Numbered from the stretch's first letter, positions 16,381 through 25,701 are shown. The stretch: DNA of 38,248 nucleotides from Nitrososphaerales archaeon (GCA_025058425.1 JANXEG010000006.1:1-38248); one strand, 5' to 3'. A program made the numbers and translations. Notes: generated by a model not told the origin, from the sequence alone.

Positions 16381-17037
16381 TCATTCTACTCGTCTACAAA
16401 ATTTATTTATATAATCGAATACTAACCTTCTCGCACCCTCCAATTTCTCTTCATCTATACCTGGAACACCACACACCATAAACAGGACATCTCTAGTCTC
16501 TTCGGTAACCTTTGAAAAATCCGCATCTCTATAAGGATATATGGCAATTAGATTATCTTCATCGGTCACTACTACTTCACAGCCTTTCAAGACCATAGGT
16601 TGATCCATACCTATGCCGAGGAACCTTTCATTCGGGCGTGCAAACCTCATCCTTAAATCCCCTTTCAATTTACTCATATCGAAGGCTGCCAGTGCGATTC
16701 CGGTGTTGATAGAAACTAAATTGTACGTATCTACGACGGTATTGATCTGAGGAATCCCTTTCCCTCCTAAGATCCTTCTGATCAACGCTTCCGCAGCTGG
16801 GCGTATCTTCGTAGGATCTATACCAATCTTCCAAAAGAAATCACGATAAAGTCTGAATATTTTGATATCCTTTAACCCTTCTAACGTATATTCTTCCTTA
16901 ACTCTCTTATACACCTGTTCCTTAAACTCTTCGAGTTGAGGGTTCGATCTCTCCACCTTTAATCCTCTTATAGGCTGAATTAGGACCTTAAGGTCTGGAA
17001 ATTTAGAAATAATATCTTGCTCCAGAATGATTCGCAT
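16381..17037 (-). CDS. Stand-alone B3/4 domain protein (PheRS-beta editing-domain homologue)
   Basis: A 218-residue protein made of the B3/B4 domain that edits mischarged tRNA inside the phenylalanyl-tRNA synthetase beta chain. The core is visible from about residue 70: IDPTKIRPAAEALIRRILGGKGIPQINTVVD.YNL.SI.TGI..AAFD, then LGIGMDQP.VLKG.EVV.TDEDN.IAIYPYRD.D. Free-standing copies are common in archaea and bacteria, and their substrate is unclear. Deacylation of mischarged tRNA in trans is the usual proposal. The gene is divergent from tRNA-Pro, whose 5' end is 140 bp away. It has its own upstream spacer and no operon partner. Confidence 0.75.
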   Translation of the reverse strand: MRIILEQDIISKFPDLKVLIQPIRGLKVERSNPQLEEFKEQVYKRVKEEYTLEGLKDIKIFRLYRDFFWKIGIDPTKIRPAAEALIRRILGGKGIPQINTVVDTYNLVSINTGIALAAFDMSKLKGDLRMRFARPNERFLGIGMDQPMVLKGCEVVVTDEDNLIAIYPYRDADFSKVTEETRDVLFMVCGVPGIDEEKLEGARRLVFDYINKFCRRVE

Positions 17038-17177
17038 ATTAGTTAGAAGAGCGTTGGAAGGCTTTTTATTTTTTATTCTACTTAGTGTTTATGAAGGTTA
17101 CTTTTAAAAATACGCCATACTTTAGCAAAAGAAAACCATTATTAACACTTTACAGAACAGATGTTTATGGGGCAAAT

Positions 17178-17251
17178 GGGGCCGTAGTCTAGCATGGTAT
17201 GATGCCAGCCTCGGGCGCTGGAGGTCGCGGGTTCAAATCCTGCCGGCCCCA
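17178..17251 (+). tRNA. tRNA-Pro (anticodon CGG)
   Basis: The acceptor GGGGCCG (17178-17184) pairs with CGGCCCC (17244-17250), with discriminator A at 17251. The anticodon stem CCAGC/GCTGG encloses a loop with anticodon CGG. The T-stem GCGGG/CCTGC has one G-T pair. The gene is uninterrupted, and CCA is not encoded: the bases after the discriminator are TCA. Confidence 0.95.
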
Positions 17252-17287
17252 TCAATCCTCATAGCTGCCGATCCTCAAGAATATCTC

Positions 17288-17318
17288 TTTAGGGCTTTAG
17301 GGGCTTTTTAGGGGCTTA
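17288..17318. repeat. Three-copy tandem repeat of about 10 bp
   Basis: Near-identical copies of TTTAGGGGCTT (the first lacks one G and neighbours share flanking Ts) lie in the spacer after tRNA-Pro and beyond the 3' end of the Fae-Hps gene. No gene is visible in the rest of this 195-bp spacer. Confidence 0.5.
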
Positions 17319-17446
17319 AATCATCGAATATGTTATCAAATACGGGAAATACGTTTGGGCTTTTATTCTAACTATTAACTATTATGCGTAATGATCAAAT
17401 TAAGAGAGGAGGTGGAGGTTGAGAAAAAGATGTGATGAAAATATTA

Positions 17447-18667
17447 TTATTCTCCGACGACTTCGTCTTCATCGAGTATTAACCTCATAGTATCGGCATC
17501 TGCTGGCATATATTGTAAGAAATCTTCGGCCGCCCTTCTCGGCTCCTTACTCCTTATAATATATCTACCGACTACGATGATATCTGCACCACTACTTAAA
17601 GCCTCTCTCGAAACTTCAGGAGTAATCCCTCCAGCGACGGCTACCATCTTTACAATCTTTTTAACCTCTGATATATTGCCCCATCTGGTCTCTAATGGCC
17701 TTCCCTCCTCTCTTGCCGTTGCCTCAACATCTACACTTCTATGCAAAAGAACTACATCGGGCTTTATCCTTAAGGAACGAAGTTTAACTATAGGGTCATC
17801 GACATTCATCATATCGAGGATTGAGTAGATACCTTGCTTTTGGGCCTCAAGGATCGCCCTCTCTATAGTTTCATTCGATGCGACTCCTAAGATACATACG
17901 GCATCTGCGGTCGCATCGGCCGCCTCTTTAACCTCAAGCCTTCCAACATCTATCGTTTTAAGATCGGCGATTATAAAAGCGTCCCTTCTTATTTCTCTAA
18001 TCTTCTCAATAACTCCGACACCGTACTTTTTAATCAAGGGTGTACCAGCTTCAAGTAGTATCCTTTCTCTAATCGGAAGCGCATTGATAATATTCGCAGC
18101 CTCTTCGAATGAATCAAGATCTAGAGCGACTTGAAGGTAAGGGGGGTTCCATAACCTCTGGACTCTAAAGCCCATTATCGGGTGAACCGCTCTATCCTTC
18201 TCTTTAAGTACCTTTTCTACGGGTGGGTAATGTGAAAGAGCCCTTCTTAATGCGGTCTTCGTCGCACCATAATTATATTGATAGATCTTTCTAAAGTCCT
18301 TTGCCTGAGGATGGATGAATACCGATGCTATAACTACCCAGTCTTCACATTTATCCCTCGGTATTATCCCCTCTTCAACCGCATCGGCAACGGCCCTCGC
18401 TACGGCCATCTGCGCCGGGCCGAAGATCTTATTCGCATCCTCTAAACTCTTGATCGTCACCTTAGGAACGATCAATGTCGAAGGTTTTGGTGGGAGATTC
18501 GGCCGAATTACCGCTAACAATGGAGTATGGCCCATAGAAATATTGGAGAAGGCATTCGCAAAGGCAATTCCAGCAGGCCCCCTTTTATCACCTATAATGA
18601 GATCTATATGGGCTACCTCATCCCCCGATCCTATCAGAGCCTCCCCAACGTACAATTCGTTAACCAA
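17447..18667 (-). CDS. Fae-Hps fusion: formaldehyde-activating enzyme / 3-hexulose-6-phosphate synthase
   Basis: Bifunctional 406-residue protein. Residues 1 to about 160 are Fae, which condenses formaldehyde with tetrahydromethanopterin: [18 protein letters not shown] with the catalytic histidine (H20), and [15 protein letters not shown] near its end. From about 170 on is Hps ([45 protein letters not shown]), which interconverts hexulose 6-phosphate with ribulose 5-phosphate and formaldehyde. Such fusions are known in methanogens and relatives, where they make pentose phosphate from fructose 6-phosphate while trapping the released formaldehyde. The start is TTG and gives the standard Fae N-terminus. 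No isomerase (Phi) gene is in the window. The C-terminal EDEVVGE tail is acidic. Confidence 0.92.
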   Translation of the reverse strand: MVNELYVGEALIGSGDEVAHIDLIIGDKRGPAGIAFANAFSNISMGHTPLLAVIRPNLPPKPSTLIVPKVTIKSLEDANKIFGPAQMAVARAVADAVEEGIIPRDKCEDWVVIASVFIHPQAKDFRKIYQYNYGATKTALRRALSHYPPVEKVLKEKDRAVHPIMGFRVQRLWNPPYLQVALDLDSFEEAANIINALPIRERILLEAGTPLIKKYGVGVIEKIREIRRDAFIIADLKTIDVGRLEVKEAADATADAVCILGVASNETIERAILEAQKQGIYSILDMMNVDDPIVKLRSLRIKPDVVLLHRSVDVEATAREEGRPLETRWGNISEVKKIVKMVAVAGGITPEVSREALSSGADIIVVGRYIIRSKEPRRAAEDFLQYMPADADTMRLILDEDEVVGE

Positions 18668-18830
18668 TTCCTATTACCCACACACTTTAGTAATTTCACA
18701 CATTTAAGTATTGTTAATGTTATTTGTTATTCCTTATCGCTCACTACGAATTTTAATTCTCGAATAAGATTATAACTCTACCATCATTTACCGATAAGCT
18801 GAAGATACATTCATCCTACCCGATGATATC

Positions 18831-18860
18831 TATCGATTTATATCGATTTGTATCGATATC
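18831..18860. repeat. Three-copy 10-bp tandem repeat next to the ilvE stop
   Basis: Units TATCGATTTA, TATCGATTTG and TATCGATATC lie head to tail, ending one base before the last base of the minus-strand ilvE gene. The repeat is in the spacer between ilvE and the fae-hps start. The third copy differs at its last three bases. Confidence 0.6.
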
Positions 18861-18861
18861 A

Positions 18862-19779
18862 TCAATCTATGAAATCGAGCCATGCATAATATTTGGGATC
18901 CTTTCCTCTTACAACCTCATAAAATTTCTTTTGAAGTGCTTCAGTTATCGGGCCACGAGTGCCCCTTCCGATGGTTACATTATCAATCTCTCTAATGGGA
19001 GTGATTTCGGCTGCGGTACCCGTAAAGAATACTTCATCCGCCAAAAATAGATCTTCTCGGGTGATATCCTTCTCGATTACGCATAGATTCATATCTCTAG
19101 CCAACTTCATTACGGAATCGCGTGTAATACCCGGAAGGGCGCCTGAATCGAGTGGCGGGGTCATCAAAATACCATCTTTAACGATAAATATGTTCTCACC
19201 ACTCCCTTCAGCTACGGTACCATTCAAATTCAACATGATAGCTTCATCATACCCGCACTTTAATGCTTCGAGCTTTGCCAATATAGAATTAGCGTAATTT
19301 CCAGATATCTTAGCTTTAGATGGCATAATCCTTCCGTCGATACGCCTCCAACTTGAGATCTTACACCTTATACCATTGATCAACCCCTCTTCTCCTAGAT
19401 AAGCACCCCACGGCCATGCAGCGATCGCTACATCGATCGGGTTCTTTGAGGGGTTTAAGCCCATCTCCCCATAACCGTAATAGACGATCGGCCTTACATA
19501 GCACTCAACTACTTTATTGATACGAATCGTATCTTTAACGGCCTGAAGAATTTCATCCTGCGAATATGGTATCTTCATCATGTAGATCTTAGCACTATCG
19601 AAGAGCCTCCTGATATGATCCTTGCCTCTAAATAGAGCTGGCCCCTTCTCGGTCTTGTAACATCTTAACCCTTCGAAGACCGCTACACCATAATGAAGGC
19701 TATGTGTTAGCACGTGTATCTTCGCATCCTCCCAATCCACAAACCTTCCATTTAACCAGATCTTTTCAGTCTTCTCCAA
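18862..19779 (-). CDS. ilvE: Branched-chain amino acid aminotransferase
   Basis: Fold-type IV PLP enzyme of 305 residues that catalyses the last step of valine, leucine and isoleucine synthesis. It has the [25 protein letters not shown]-terminus, [14 protein letters not shown] in the small domain, the Schiff-base lysine in SKAKISGNY, and [22 protein letters not shown], the family signature. The C-terminus contains [14 protein letters not shown]. The start is TTG: no ATG lies upstream in frame, and it gives the normal N-terminus ([11 protein letters not shown]). It appears monocistronic between fae-hps and tpiA. D-amino acid transaminase and aminodeoxychorismate lyase share the fold but lack this full signature set. 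Confidence 0.92.
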   Translation of the reverse strand: MEKTEKIWLNGRFVDWEDAKIHVLTHSLHYGVAVFEGLRCYKTEKGPALFRGKDHIRRLFDSAKIYMMKIPYSQDEILQAVKDTIRINKVVECYVRPIVYYGYGEMGLNPSKNPIDVAIAAWPWGAYLGEEGLINGIRCKISSWRRIDGRIMPSKAKISGNYANSILAKLEALKCGYDEAIMLNLNGTVAEGSGENIFIVKDGILMTPPLDSGALPGITRDSVMKLARDMNLCVIEKDITREDLFLADEVFFTGTAAEITPIREIDNVTIGRGTRGPITEALQKKFYEVVRGKDPKYYAWLDFID

Positions 19780-19927
19780 ACAGAATCCCTGCCCGCAAAA
19801 TATGTTTAATATTTATCTTTGAAATTATTAAACATTATCAAAAGAAGAGCTGAAAAGCTCGTTTAATTTAAGTTAGATTTTAGCTCTTTATGCATATAAG
19901 ACTATAAAACTCGTTAAAGGATTGTGA

Positions 19928-20614
19928 CTAAAATCGAGTCAAAGGCTCAGCTAATTCTCTAATCTTCTCCTCCCAATTTGAAGATTTGATGATACCGCTC
20001 GCTACGAGTATTCCTCTAGAGCCCAATCGGAGTGCGGCATCTACATCCTCTTTGGCAACGATCCCTGCACCACAGACGATCTTCACATTCTTATTTACTT
20101 TCATTGCAATCTCTACAGACTCCGTTATAACTTCTGGCCGGGCTTTGGAGACCGCTATACCACTTCCAATCAATTCGGGAGGCTCGATAGCTACAAACTC
20201 TGGATCGTAACTTGTAAATAGAGCAACTTCTTCTGGCGTTCTCGCACAAACCATCGAGTACATTCCAAGATCCTTAAGTCGCTTTACAGTCTCTTGGATC
20301 CTCGATGGTGGAATTCTTTTTTCACTATGGTTGATCAATGAACCTATGCAACCTATCGACTTTACGACTTCGGGTACAATCGCACCCGTGGTACTTCCCA
20401 TCTTCTCTGGATCTACGTGTTGAGCGAAGATCGGAATAGATACGGACTTCGCAACGAGTGCTAAAGTCGGTATGGGTGGTGCGATGGCGATCTCAACATT
20501 CAAATCTCTTGCTACAGACTCAGCACTCTTCGCGAGTCTTATCGCCCTTTCCCCCAGCACTTCAGAATAATTCTTAAAGTTGATTAAAAAAAGTGGTGTG
20601 CGGAGTGTTGTCAA
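19928..20614 (-). CDS. tpiA: Triosephosphate isomerase (archaeal short form)
   Basis: TIM-barrel isomerase of 228 residues interconverting dihydroxyacetone phosphate and glyceraldehyde 3-phosphate. The length and sequence fit the archaeal tetrameric type, about 25 residues shorter than the bacterial one. Active-site elements are the INFKNY lysine near the N-terminus, the histidine in LINHSEKR, and the glutamate in FVAIEPPELIGSG. The phosphate loops CGAGI and GILVASG follow. The start is TTG, 7 nt after the end of the FBP aldolase/phosphatase gene, so the two are co-transcribed. Together they carry out consecutive steps from triose phosphates to fructose 6-phosphate. Confidence 0.94.
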   Translation of the reverse strand: MTTLRTPLFLINFKNYSEVLGERAIRLAKSAESVARDLNVEIAIAPPIPTLALVAKSVSIPIFAQHVDPEKMGSTTGAIVPEVVKSIGCIGSLINHSEKRIPPSRIQETVKRLKDLGMYSMVCARTPEEVALFTSYDPEFVAIEPPELIGSGIAVSKARPEVITESVEIAMKVNKNVKIVCGAGIVAKEDVDAALRLGSRGILVASGIIKSSNWEEKIRELAEPLTRF

Positions 20615-20621
20615 TTTGCCT

Positions 20622-21722
20622 TCAAGGGATATGCTTGAACCTCGATTCTAACTTCTTTAGTATAGTTGGGAGTGTTGTGTACTCCATCTCTTCAGGCCCT
20701 AAACGTGCGGGCATGAATGGACCATGTCTTCTCATAAAGTCTGCAATCTGATTAGCTATCAACCTTGATAAATCAAACGCTGGATCATCAAATAGATCGG
20801 CTGGGCCTATGAGTTTACCTTGATTTAATTGAAAGCCAAGGGCTACAACTCTTGGAGGACCATCAAATCGTGTACATCTCGCATTCTTTAATCCAACGGG
20901 CATTAAAGGACCATGGTGAGAACCTCTCATCCAACCAGCTACTAAATGGGGCATCGCAAAGCCTTCCAATATTTCACCTACCGCTGGTAAACCATGTTGA
21001 GCTCTTACGAAGAGTACTGGATCATCTTTACCCACATACCTCCCAGCGATCAAAGAGAGCCTCGTTGTACTGGCTACAGCTGCGAGTAAGCCATCTGACC
21101 TTCGATAGACAGATTGAATCACATACCTGCCAGGTGTGCCTATCAACGCTAACAGATCGTAACTCTCCTCGGGTGTGTGAAGATCGATCATCTTTCCCTC
21201 CATTACATCCATCACTCTAAATGTGAAACCCCCATGGAGGTTTTGATCGATGACCAATCCAGCAGTATTGAACGGGTCTGCAAATATTCTGTATAAAGGT
21301 AGGTTCCAAGCGCCCGGCTCGGTCTTATCTGCCATGAAGATCACTATGGGCTCACTGGGCCTCTCTTCGATCTCCCCTTCGGCTACACCTGGACCCATGC
21401 CCTTAAGATTTCCCGAGAACGCTGTAGAGAGGAGGTCCTGACCAGCAGCATACAGCTTGAGTTTCTTAGATACATTTTCAGTAACTTTCGTGAACACGTT
21501 CCATGCCAATCCATGTATCTTTGGATTATCTACGCCTTGAGTATGTGTCATTATAAGCTGAAGATCGTCACCTACACCTGTAACATAAAAGTCGATGAGT
21601 AGGCCATCATCTTTACTCTTTTGGAGCTCTCTAGAGGCTTCTTCTATCTGTTGTGGATGGACCATGTGATGCCCTGCGAGGCTGCCCACATCGGCTTTAA
21701 TTACAGATAAAGTTATCTTCAT
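20622..21722 (-). CDS. fbp: Bifunctional fructose-1,6-bisphosphate aldolase/phosphatase
   Basis: Archaeal-type FBP aldolase/phosphatase of 366 residues that condenses triose phosphates and removes the 1-phosphate to give fructose 6-phosphate, making gluconeogenesis one-way. Metal-binding features include KADVGS..GH near the N-terminus, GVGDDLQL and QDLLSTAFSGNLKGMGPG. From the ATG at 21722 the segment YVGKDD places Y229, K232 and D233 exactly at the aldolase residues described for the Sulfolobus enzyme. That supports this ATG over the GTG two codons earlier. A GAGGTGA Shine-Dalgarno sequence at 21729-21735 sits 6 nt before the ATG. It is followed by tpiA after 7 nt. Confidence 0.94.
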   Translation of the reverse strand: MKITLSVIKADVGSLAGHHMVHPQQIEEASRELQKSKDDGLLIDFYVTGVGDDLQLIMTHTQGVDNPKIHGLAWNVFTKVTENVSKKLKLYAAGQDLLSTAFSGNLKGMGPGVAEGEIEERPSEPIVIFMADKTEPGAWNLPLYRIFADPFNTAGLVIDQNLHGGFTFRVMDVMEGKMIDLHTPEESYDLLALIGTPGRYVIQSVYRRSDGLLAAVASTTRLSLIAGRYVGKDDPVLFVRAQHGLPAVGEILEGFAMPHLVAGWMRGSHHGPLMPVGLKNARCTRFDGPPRVVALGFQLNQGKLIGPADLFDDPAFDLSRLIANQIADFMRRHGPFMPARLGPEEMEYTTLPTILKKLESRFKHIP

Positions 21723-21820
21723 ATTCACTCACCTCTATACTTCACAATACTCTTAAATAAACCCTATGTTACGTACCATTTACTTCAATTCTAAGGGGGT
21801 CGTTTAGGAGGTTCAGGGGG

Positions 21821-21922
21821 TTAAAACTCCTCCTCCTCTTCTAGCTCTTCCTCCCACCCTTCTTCTTCGAACTCCTCCTCGAACTCCTCCTCGAACTCCT
21901 CTTCAAACTCTTCCTCTGACAT
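21821..21922 (-). CDS. 33-residue acidic micro-protein with EEEF tandem repeats
   Basis: A short frame from ATG (21922) to TAA encodes Met-Ser followed by four EEEF units, then EEEGW and an EEEL/EEEEEF tail. About two thirds of the residues are glutamate, with a phenylalanine every fourth position. The unit is a 12-bp repeat (GAG GAG GAG TTC) with a few synonymous changes to GAA or TTT. A GAGGAGG Shine-Dalgarno sequence (21932-21938) precedes the ATG by 9 nt, and a TATA-like box lies at 21954-21966, so the frame has expression signals. I know of no family. The phenylalanine spacing would line up on one face of a helix. It lies alone in a 371-bp spacer between fbp and the AOR gene. The 21723-21820 stretch after it holds only the fbp promoter region and two G-runs. 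Confidence 0.6.
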   Translation of the reverse strand: MSEEEFEEEFEEEFEEEFEEEGWEEELEEEEEF

Positions 21923-21953
21923 TTTTATGCGCCTCCTCGAAGTTTACTGCTCG

Positions 21954-21966
21954 TTTATTAATAAAT
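21954..21966 (-). promoter_or_regulatory. TATA-like box upstream of the acidic micro-protein
   Basis: Read on the minus strand this is ATTTATTAATAAA, 32-44 nt ahead of the ATG at 21922. It is the strongest A/T block in the spacer and supports transcription of the small frame. Confidence 0.4.
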
Positions 21967-22061
21967 CTTTACCTTCATTCAAACAAAGATTGTGTAGTAA
22001 ATCTCTTTAATGATAAATCTATTCTACGCATCGAGCTAAATCTAAATCAAAATCAGAAAAG

Positions 22062-22069
22062 CTTTTATC
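22062..22069 (+). promoter_or_regulatory. TATA-like box of the AOR gene
   Basis: CTTTTATC lies 25-32 nt before the ATG at 22094, the position expected for a leaderless transcript. No Shine-Dalgarno sequence is seen before that ATG. Confidence 0.4.
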
Positions 22070-22093
22070 TTCACAATCAACCACTATCGCATA

Positions 22094-23965
22094 ATGTCGT
22101 CATGGATCAAGGGTGGATGGGTCGGAAGGATTCTGACCATCGATCTAACGAAGGGTAGGTATTATAGTGAAGAACTTCCTAAGGATCTGGCAATGAATTA
22201 TATTGGTGGGAGGGGTTTCGGTGCAAAGATTCTGTGGGATAGGCTCCCTCCTAAAGTCGATCCTTTGAGTCCAGACAATCTGTTGGTTATCTCATCAGGT
22301 CCTTTGACTGGCCTGCCTTTACTATGCTCTGGTAAACTCGATATTGAAACGAAGAGTCCCTTGACCGGTGGTTGGGCTGATAGTAATTGTGGTTCTATAT
22401 ACAATCCTGCGTTTAAAAGGGCGGGTATGGATGTATTGATTCTAAAAGGTAGGTGTGAAAAACCTACGTACATTCATATTCAAGATGGTGACGTTAAGTT
22501 AAGAGATGCTTCACACCTATGGGGTAAAGGCGTCTTTGAAACAGATAAAATTCTACGTAAAGACCATGGTAAAAGTAATTTGAATTTAATAATCGGACCG
22601 GCTGGTGAGCGGCTTGTAAGGTTCGCCTCGCTCATGGCCGAATCTGGCAGGGCTGCTGGCAGATCTGGTATTGGTGCTGTAATGGGTAGTAAGAATATTA
22701 AAGCACTTTGTATCTCTGGCTCTAAAGAAATCCCTGTCGCCGATCCCGATGGTCTTAGAAAGATCACAGATGAAGCTCATAAAGAATTACGTAAATCGCC
22801 CATGTACGATATGTGGATGAGGCAAGGGACGATGTTCACCATAGATTGGTCGAATGAAAACTCTTGCCTACCAACAAGAAATATGAAAGAGAGCATGTTC
22901 GAACGTGCGAACGAGATCGATGGCAATAGAATGGAGGAGTTGAAAGTAGGTGTGAGTTCGTGCTTTGGTTGTGTAATGGCCTGTGGACATATCACCCGGG
23001 TGAATGAAGGTCGATACGCTGGCTTAGAAGTTGTACCCGATTATGAAAATGTAGCCATGCTCGGCTCAGGGTGTGGTATAGCACCTCTGGAGCCCGTTCT
23101 TAAGATGAATTATATTTGTGATGATCTTGGCATGGATACGATCTCTGCAGGCTCGGTTATTTCATTCGCTATGGAGTGTTATGAAAGAGGTTTGATCGAT
23201 AAAACGGATTTAGATGGTTTAGAGTTAAAATTTGGTAATGAAGATGCCGCTATAAAGCTTTTAGAAATGATAGGTTACAGAATCGGTTTCGGTGATTTGT
23301 TGGCCGAAGGTGTAAGAAATGCATCGAAGAAGATCGGGAAGGGGTCGGAGAAGTTTGCGATGCATGTAAAAGGTATGGAGATCAGCGCTTACGAATCTCG
23401 AGCCGCGCCCGGAATGGCTTTAGCCTATGGTACAAGTGACATCGGCGCACATCACAAAAGATGTTTTATAATCTCATGGGAGGTAAAGAATGATCGTTTG
23501 GGTATAAGTAAGGAGAAGGTAGCTAAAGTGATCGAACTTCAAAATATACGTAGTAGCTTCGATATGATGAGTGTCTGCCGTTTCCCATTCGTCGAATTGG
23601 ACCTTCCTTATGATTATTATTCAAAGTTCATGACATTGGCTACGGGTTATCCATTCACGACAGAAACAATACTTAAAGCTGCTGAAAGGGTATTCTGCTT
23701 AACCCGAGCTTTTTGGGTGAGAGAATTAGGATACTATAGTAGAGAGTTAGATTACGTACCTCCAAGGTGGTTCGAAGAACCATTACCAAATGGACCTTTC
23801 AAAGGCCATCGTATAAAGCTTGAAGATTACGATAAATTACTTTCATGGTACTATGAGCTTAGGGGTTTTGATGAGCGAGGCATACCCAAGAGGGAGAAGT
23901 TGATAGAGATGGGGCTCGATGACGTTGTTAAGACCTTTGAATATATGGGAATTTGGCCTAATTGA
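22094..23965 (+). CDS. aor: Aldehyde:ferredoxin oxidoreductase family (tungstopterin enzyme)
   Basis: Oxygen-sensitive enzyme of 623 residues that oxidises aldehydes to acids and passes electrons to ferredoxin. It carries a tungsten bis-pterin cofactor and one [4Fe-4S] cluster. The cluster ligands are C290, C293 and C297 (SCFGCVMAC) plus C495 (MSVCRF), almost the same spacing and numbering as the Pyrococcus AOR. The N-terminal GGWVGRILTIDLTKG, the IGGRGFGAKIL segment and GPAGERLVRFASLM..SGRAAGRSGIGAVMGSKNIKA are family hallmarks of pterin binding. The gene is monocistronic with its own TATA-like box. The exact substrate class (AOR, FOR, GAPOR or WOR type) cannot be set from motifs alone. Formaldehyde from Fae-Hps chemistry is one possible source of substrate, but that is speculation. 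Confidence 0.9.
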   Translation: MSSWIKGGWVGRILTIDLTKGRYYSEELPKDLAMNYIGGRGFGAKILWDRLPPKVDPLSPDNLLVISSGPLTGLPLLCSGKLDIETKSPLTGGWADSNCGSIYNPAFKRAGMDVLILKGRCEKPTYIHIQDGDVKLRDASHLWGKGVFETDKILRKDHGKSNLNLIIGPAGERLVRFASLMAESGRAAGRSGIGAVMGSKNIKALCISGSKEIPVADPDGLRKITDEAHKELRKSPMYDMWMRQGTMFTIDWSNENSCLPTRNMKESMFERANEIDGNRMEELKVGVSSCFGCVMACGHITRVNEGRYAGLEVVPDYENVAMLGSGCGIAPLEPVLKMNYICDDLGMDTISAGSVISFAMECYERGLIDKTDLDGLELKFGNEDAAIKLLEMIGYRIGFGDLLAEGVRNASKKIGKGSEKFAMHVKGMEISAYESRAAPGMALAYGTSDIGAHHKRCFIISWEVKNDRLGISKEKVAKVIELQNIRSSFDMMSVCRFPFVELDLPYDYYSKFMTLATGYPFTTETILKAAERVFCLTRAFWVRELGYYSRELDYVPPRWFEEPLPNGPFKGHRIKLEDYDKLLSWYYELRGFDERGIPKREKLIEMGLDDVVKTFEYMGIWPN

Positions 23966-24075
23966 TACCGAATCTTTAATATTCAAACTCTGCATCTCCC
24001 TCTTTATATAGAAGGATTTTAAACCGTATTGACCATATTAACATTAATAGACCGTTCAGCATTACTAAAAGGTGA

Positions 24076-25695
24076 GTGGTCGGCTCAAGGATGTACAGGC
24101 AAGTTTCAGATGCTTATGAGCAGGCGTTGGCCGATATAGTAGCCATCTTAAATAAAAAGGATTTTATCACCTTTAGAGAATTTATTCGAATAAAAAAAGA
24201 TGTGTGTAAGAAGTACGGTCTAAAATCGATACCGAACAATATTTCGATAATCTCCAAACTCTCTCCTCAGGTTCGTGAGAGGTTCAGAGATCTACTCACG
24301 GTGAAGCCCGTAAGGACCGCATCGGGGATTGCCATGATCGCCGTCATGACCAAACCTATGCCTTGCCCCCATGGTACTTGCATTTACTGTCCAGGGGGTG
24401 TCAAGTTTGGCACTCCTCAAAGCTATTCGGGCAAGGAGCCCGCATCTATAAGGGCCGCTCAACACAACTATGATCCATACGAGCAGGTTACAAATAGGTT
24501 AAAGCAACTCTCCGATCTAGGCCATAAAATCGGTAAGATCGAATTGATCATACTGGGAGGCACATTCCTCAGCTTCCCCCCAGATTATCAGATGTACTTT
24601 ATAAAGGGTTGCTATGATGCACTCAATCAATATACATCAACATCGTTAGAAGAGGCGATAAAAAGGGCTGAGACTGCAAAGATAAGAAATGTAGGTCTAA
24701 CGATAGAGACGAGACCGGATTGGTGTAAAGAGAAGCATGTGGATCTCATGCTTAGTTATGGTTGTACACGTGTAGAGATAGGTGTTCAAACCCTTAATGA
24801 AAGAGTTCTTAATGTGATTCAACGCAAGCATAGTTTAGAGGATGTTATAGAAGCGTTCCGCATCGCGAAGGATGCTGGTTACAAGATCGGTGCACATATG
24901 ATGCCAGGCTTACCTTGCTCTAATTACGAAAGTGATCTTAAAGACTTTTACAGACTGTTCAACGAGCCCGAATTTAAGCCCGACATGTTAAAGATCTATC
25001 CAACTCTAGTATTGGAAGGTACGACACTCTATGAATGGTATAAAGACGGTATCTATTCACCTTACGATTTGAATACGTTGATCGATCTGATAATTGAAGT
25101 GAAGAAGATCGTGCCTCGGTGGGTGAGGATCATGAGGATCAATAGAGAGATACCATCACATGAAATTGTGGCTGGTGTAAAGCATGGCAATTTGAGGGAG
25201 ATCGTTCAAAGGGAGATGGCGAGGAGGGGTCTATCGTGCAAGTGTATTCGGTGTAGAGAAGTAGGGTTGAAGATCAGGCGTGGCTATTCGGTGAATCTCG
25301 ATCATGTAAAGCTCTTACGTGAAAGTTATGAGGCATCGAATGGTCTAGAGATCTTTCTATCGTACGAAGATACATCAAATGATATACTGATAGGATTTGT
25401 AAGGTTAAGAATCCCATCACCCTATGCCCATAGACCAGAAATTAAAGATCAAAAGGTGTGCTTGATTAGAGAGTTGCACGTTTATGGTAGATCGGTACCT
25501 GTGGGTGATGAGGATGAAAGGAGTTGGCAGCACCGTGGTTATGGTATGGCGTTGATGGAAGAAGCGGAAAGAATCGCTCTAGAAGAGTTCGATGCAAAGA
25601 AGATGGTTGTAATAAGCGCTATAGGGACTAGAGAGTATTATCGAAGATTAGGATATGAGTTGGAAGGGCCGTATATGGTAAAGCGATTGGGGTAG
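24076..25695 (+). CDS. elp3: Elp3 radical-SAM tRNA acetyltransferase
   Basis: Archaeal Elp3 of up to 539 residues, which adds a carboxymethyl-type group to wobble uridine (U34) using SAM and acetyl-CoA. The radical-SAM cluster motif CPHGTCIYC gives C97, C102 and C105 (numbered from GTG), with the C-x4-C-x2-C spacing of Elp3. The linker contains a zinc-site-like CKCIRCREVG segment. The C-terminal GNAT domain has the acetyl-CoA loop (HRGYGMALMEEAERIA) and ends YYRRLGYELEGPYMVK. The outermost start is GTG at 24076, abutting a GGTGA. The ATG five codons on at 24091 is equally possible. lysS follows 6 nt after the stop, so the two probably form an operon. Archaea have Elp3 without the other Elongator subunits. 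Confidence 0.93.
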   Translation: MVGSRMYRQVSDAYEQALADIVAILNKKDFITFREFIRIKKDVCKKYGLKSIPNNISIISKLSPQVRERFRDLLTVKPVRTASGIAMIAVMTKPMPCPHGTCIYCPGGVKFGTPQSYSGKEPASIRAAQHNYDPYEQVTNRLKQLSDLGHKIGKIELIILGGTFLSFPPDYQMYFIKGCYDALNQYTSTSLEEAIKRAETAKIRNVGLTIETRPDWCKEKHVDLMLSYGCTRVEIGVQTLNERVLNVIQRKHSLEDVIEAFRIAKDAGYKIGAHMMPGLPCSNYESDLKDFYRLFNEPEFKPDMLKIYPTLVLEGTTLYEWYKDGIYSPYDLNTLIDLIIEVKKIVPRWVRIMRINREIPSHEIVAGVKHGNLREIVQREMARRGLSCKCIRCREVGLKIRRGYSVNLDHVKLLRESYEASNGLEIFLSYEDTSNDILIGFVRLRIPSPYAHRPEIKDQKVCLIRELHVYGRSVPVGDEDERSWQHRGYGMALMEEAERIALEEFDAKKMVVISAIGTREYYRRLGYELEGPYMVKRLG

Positions 25696-25701
25696 AATCA
25701 G

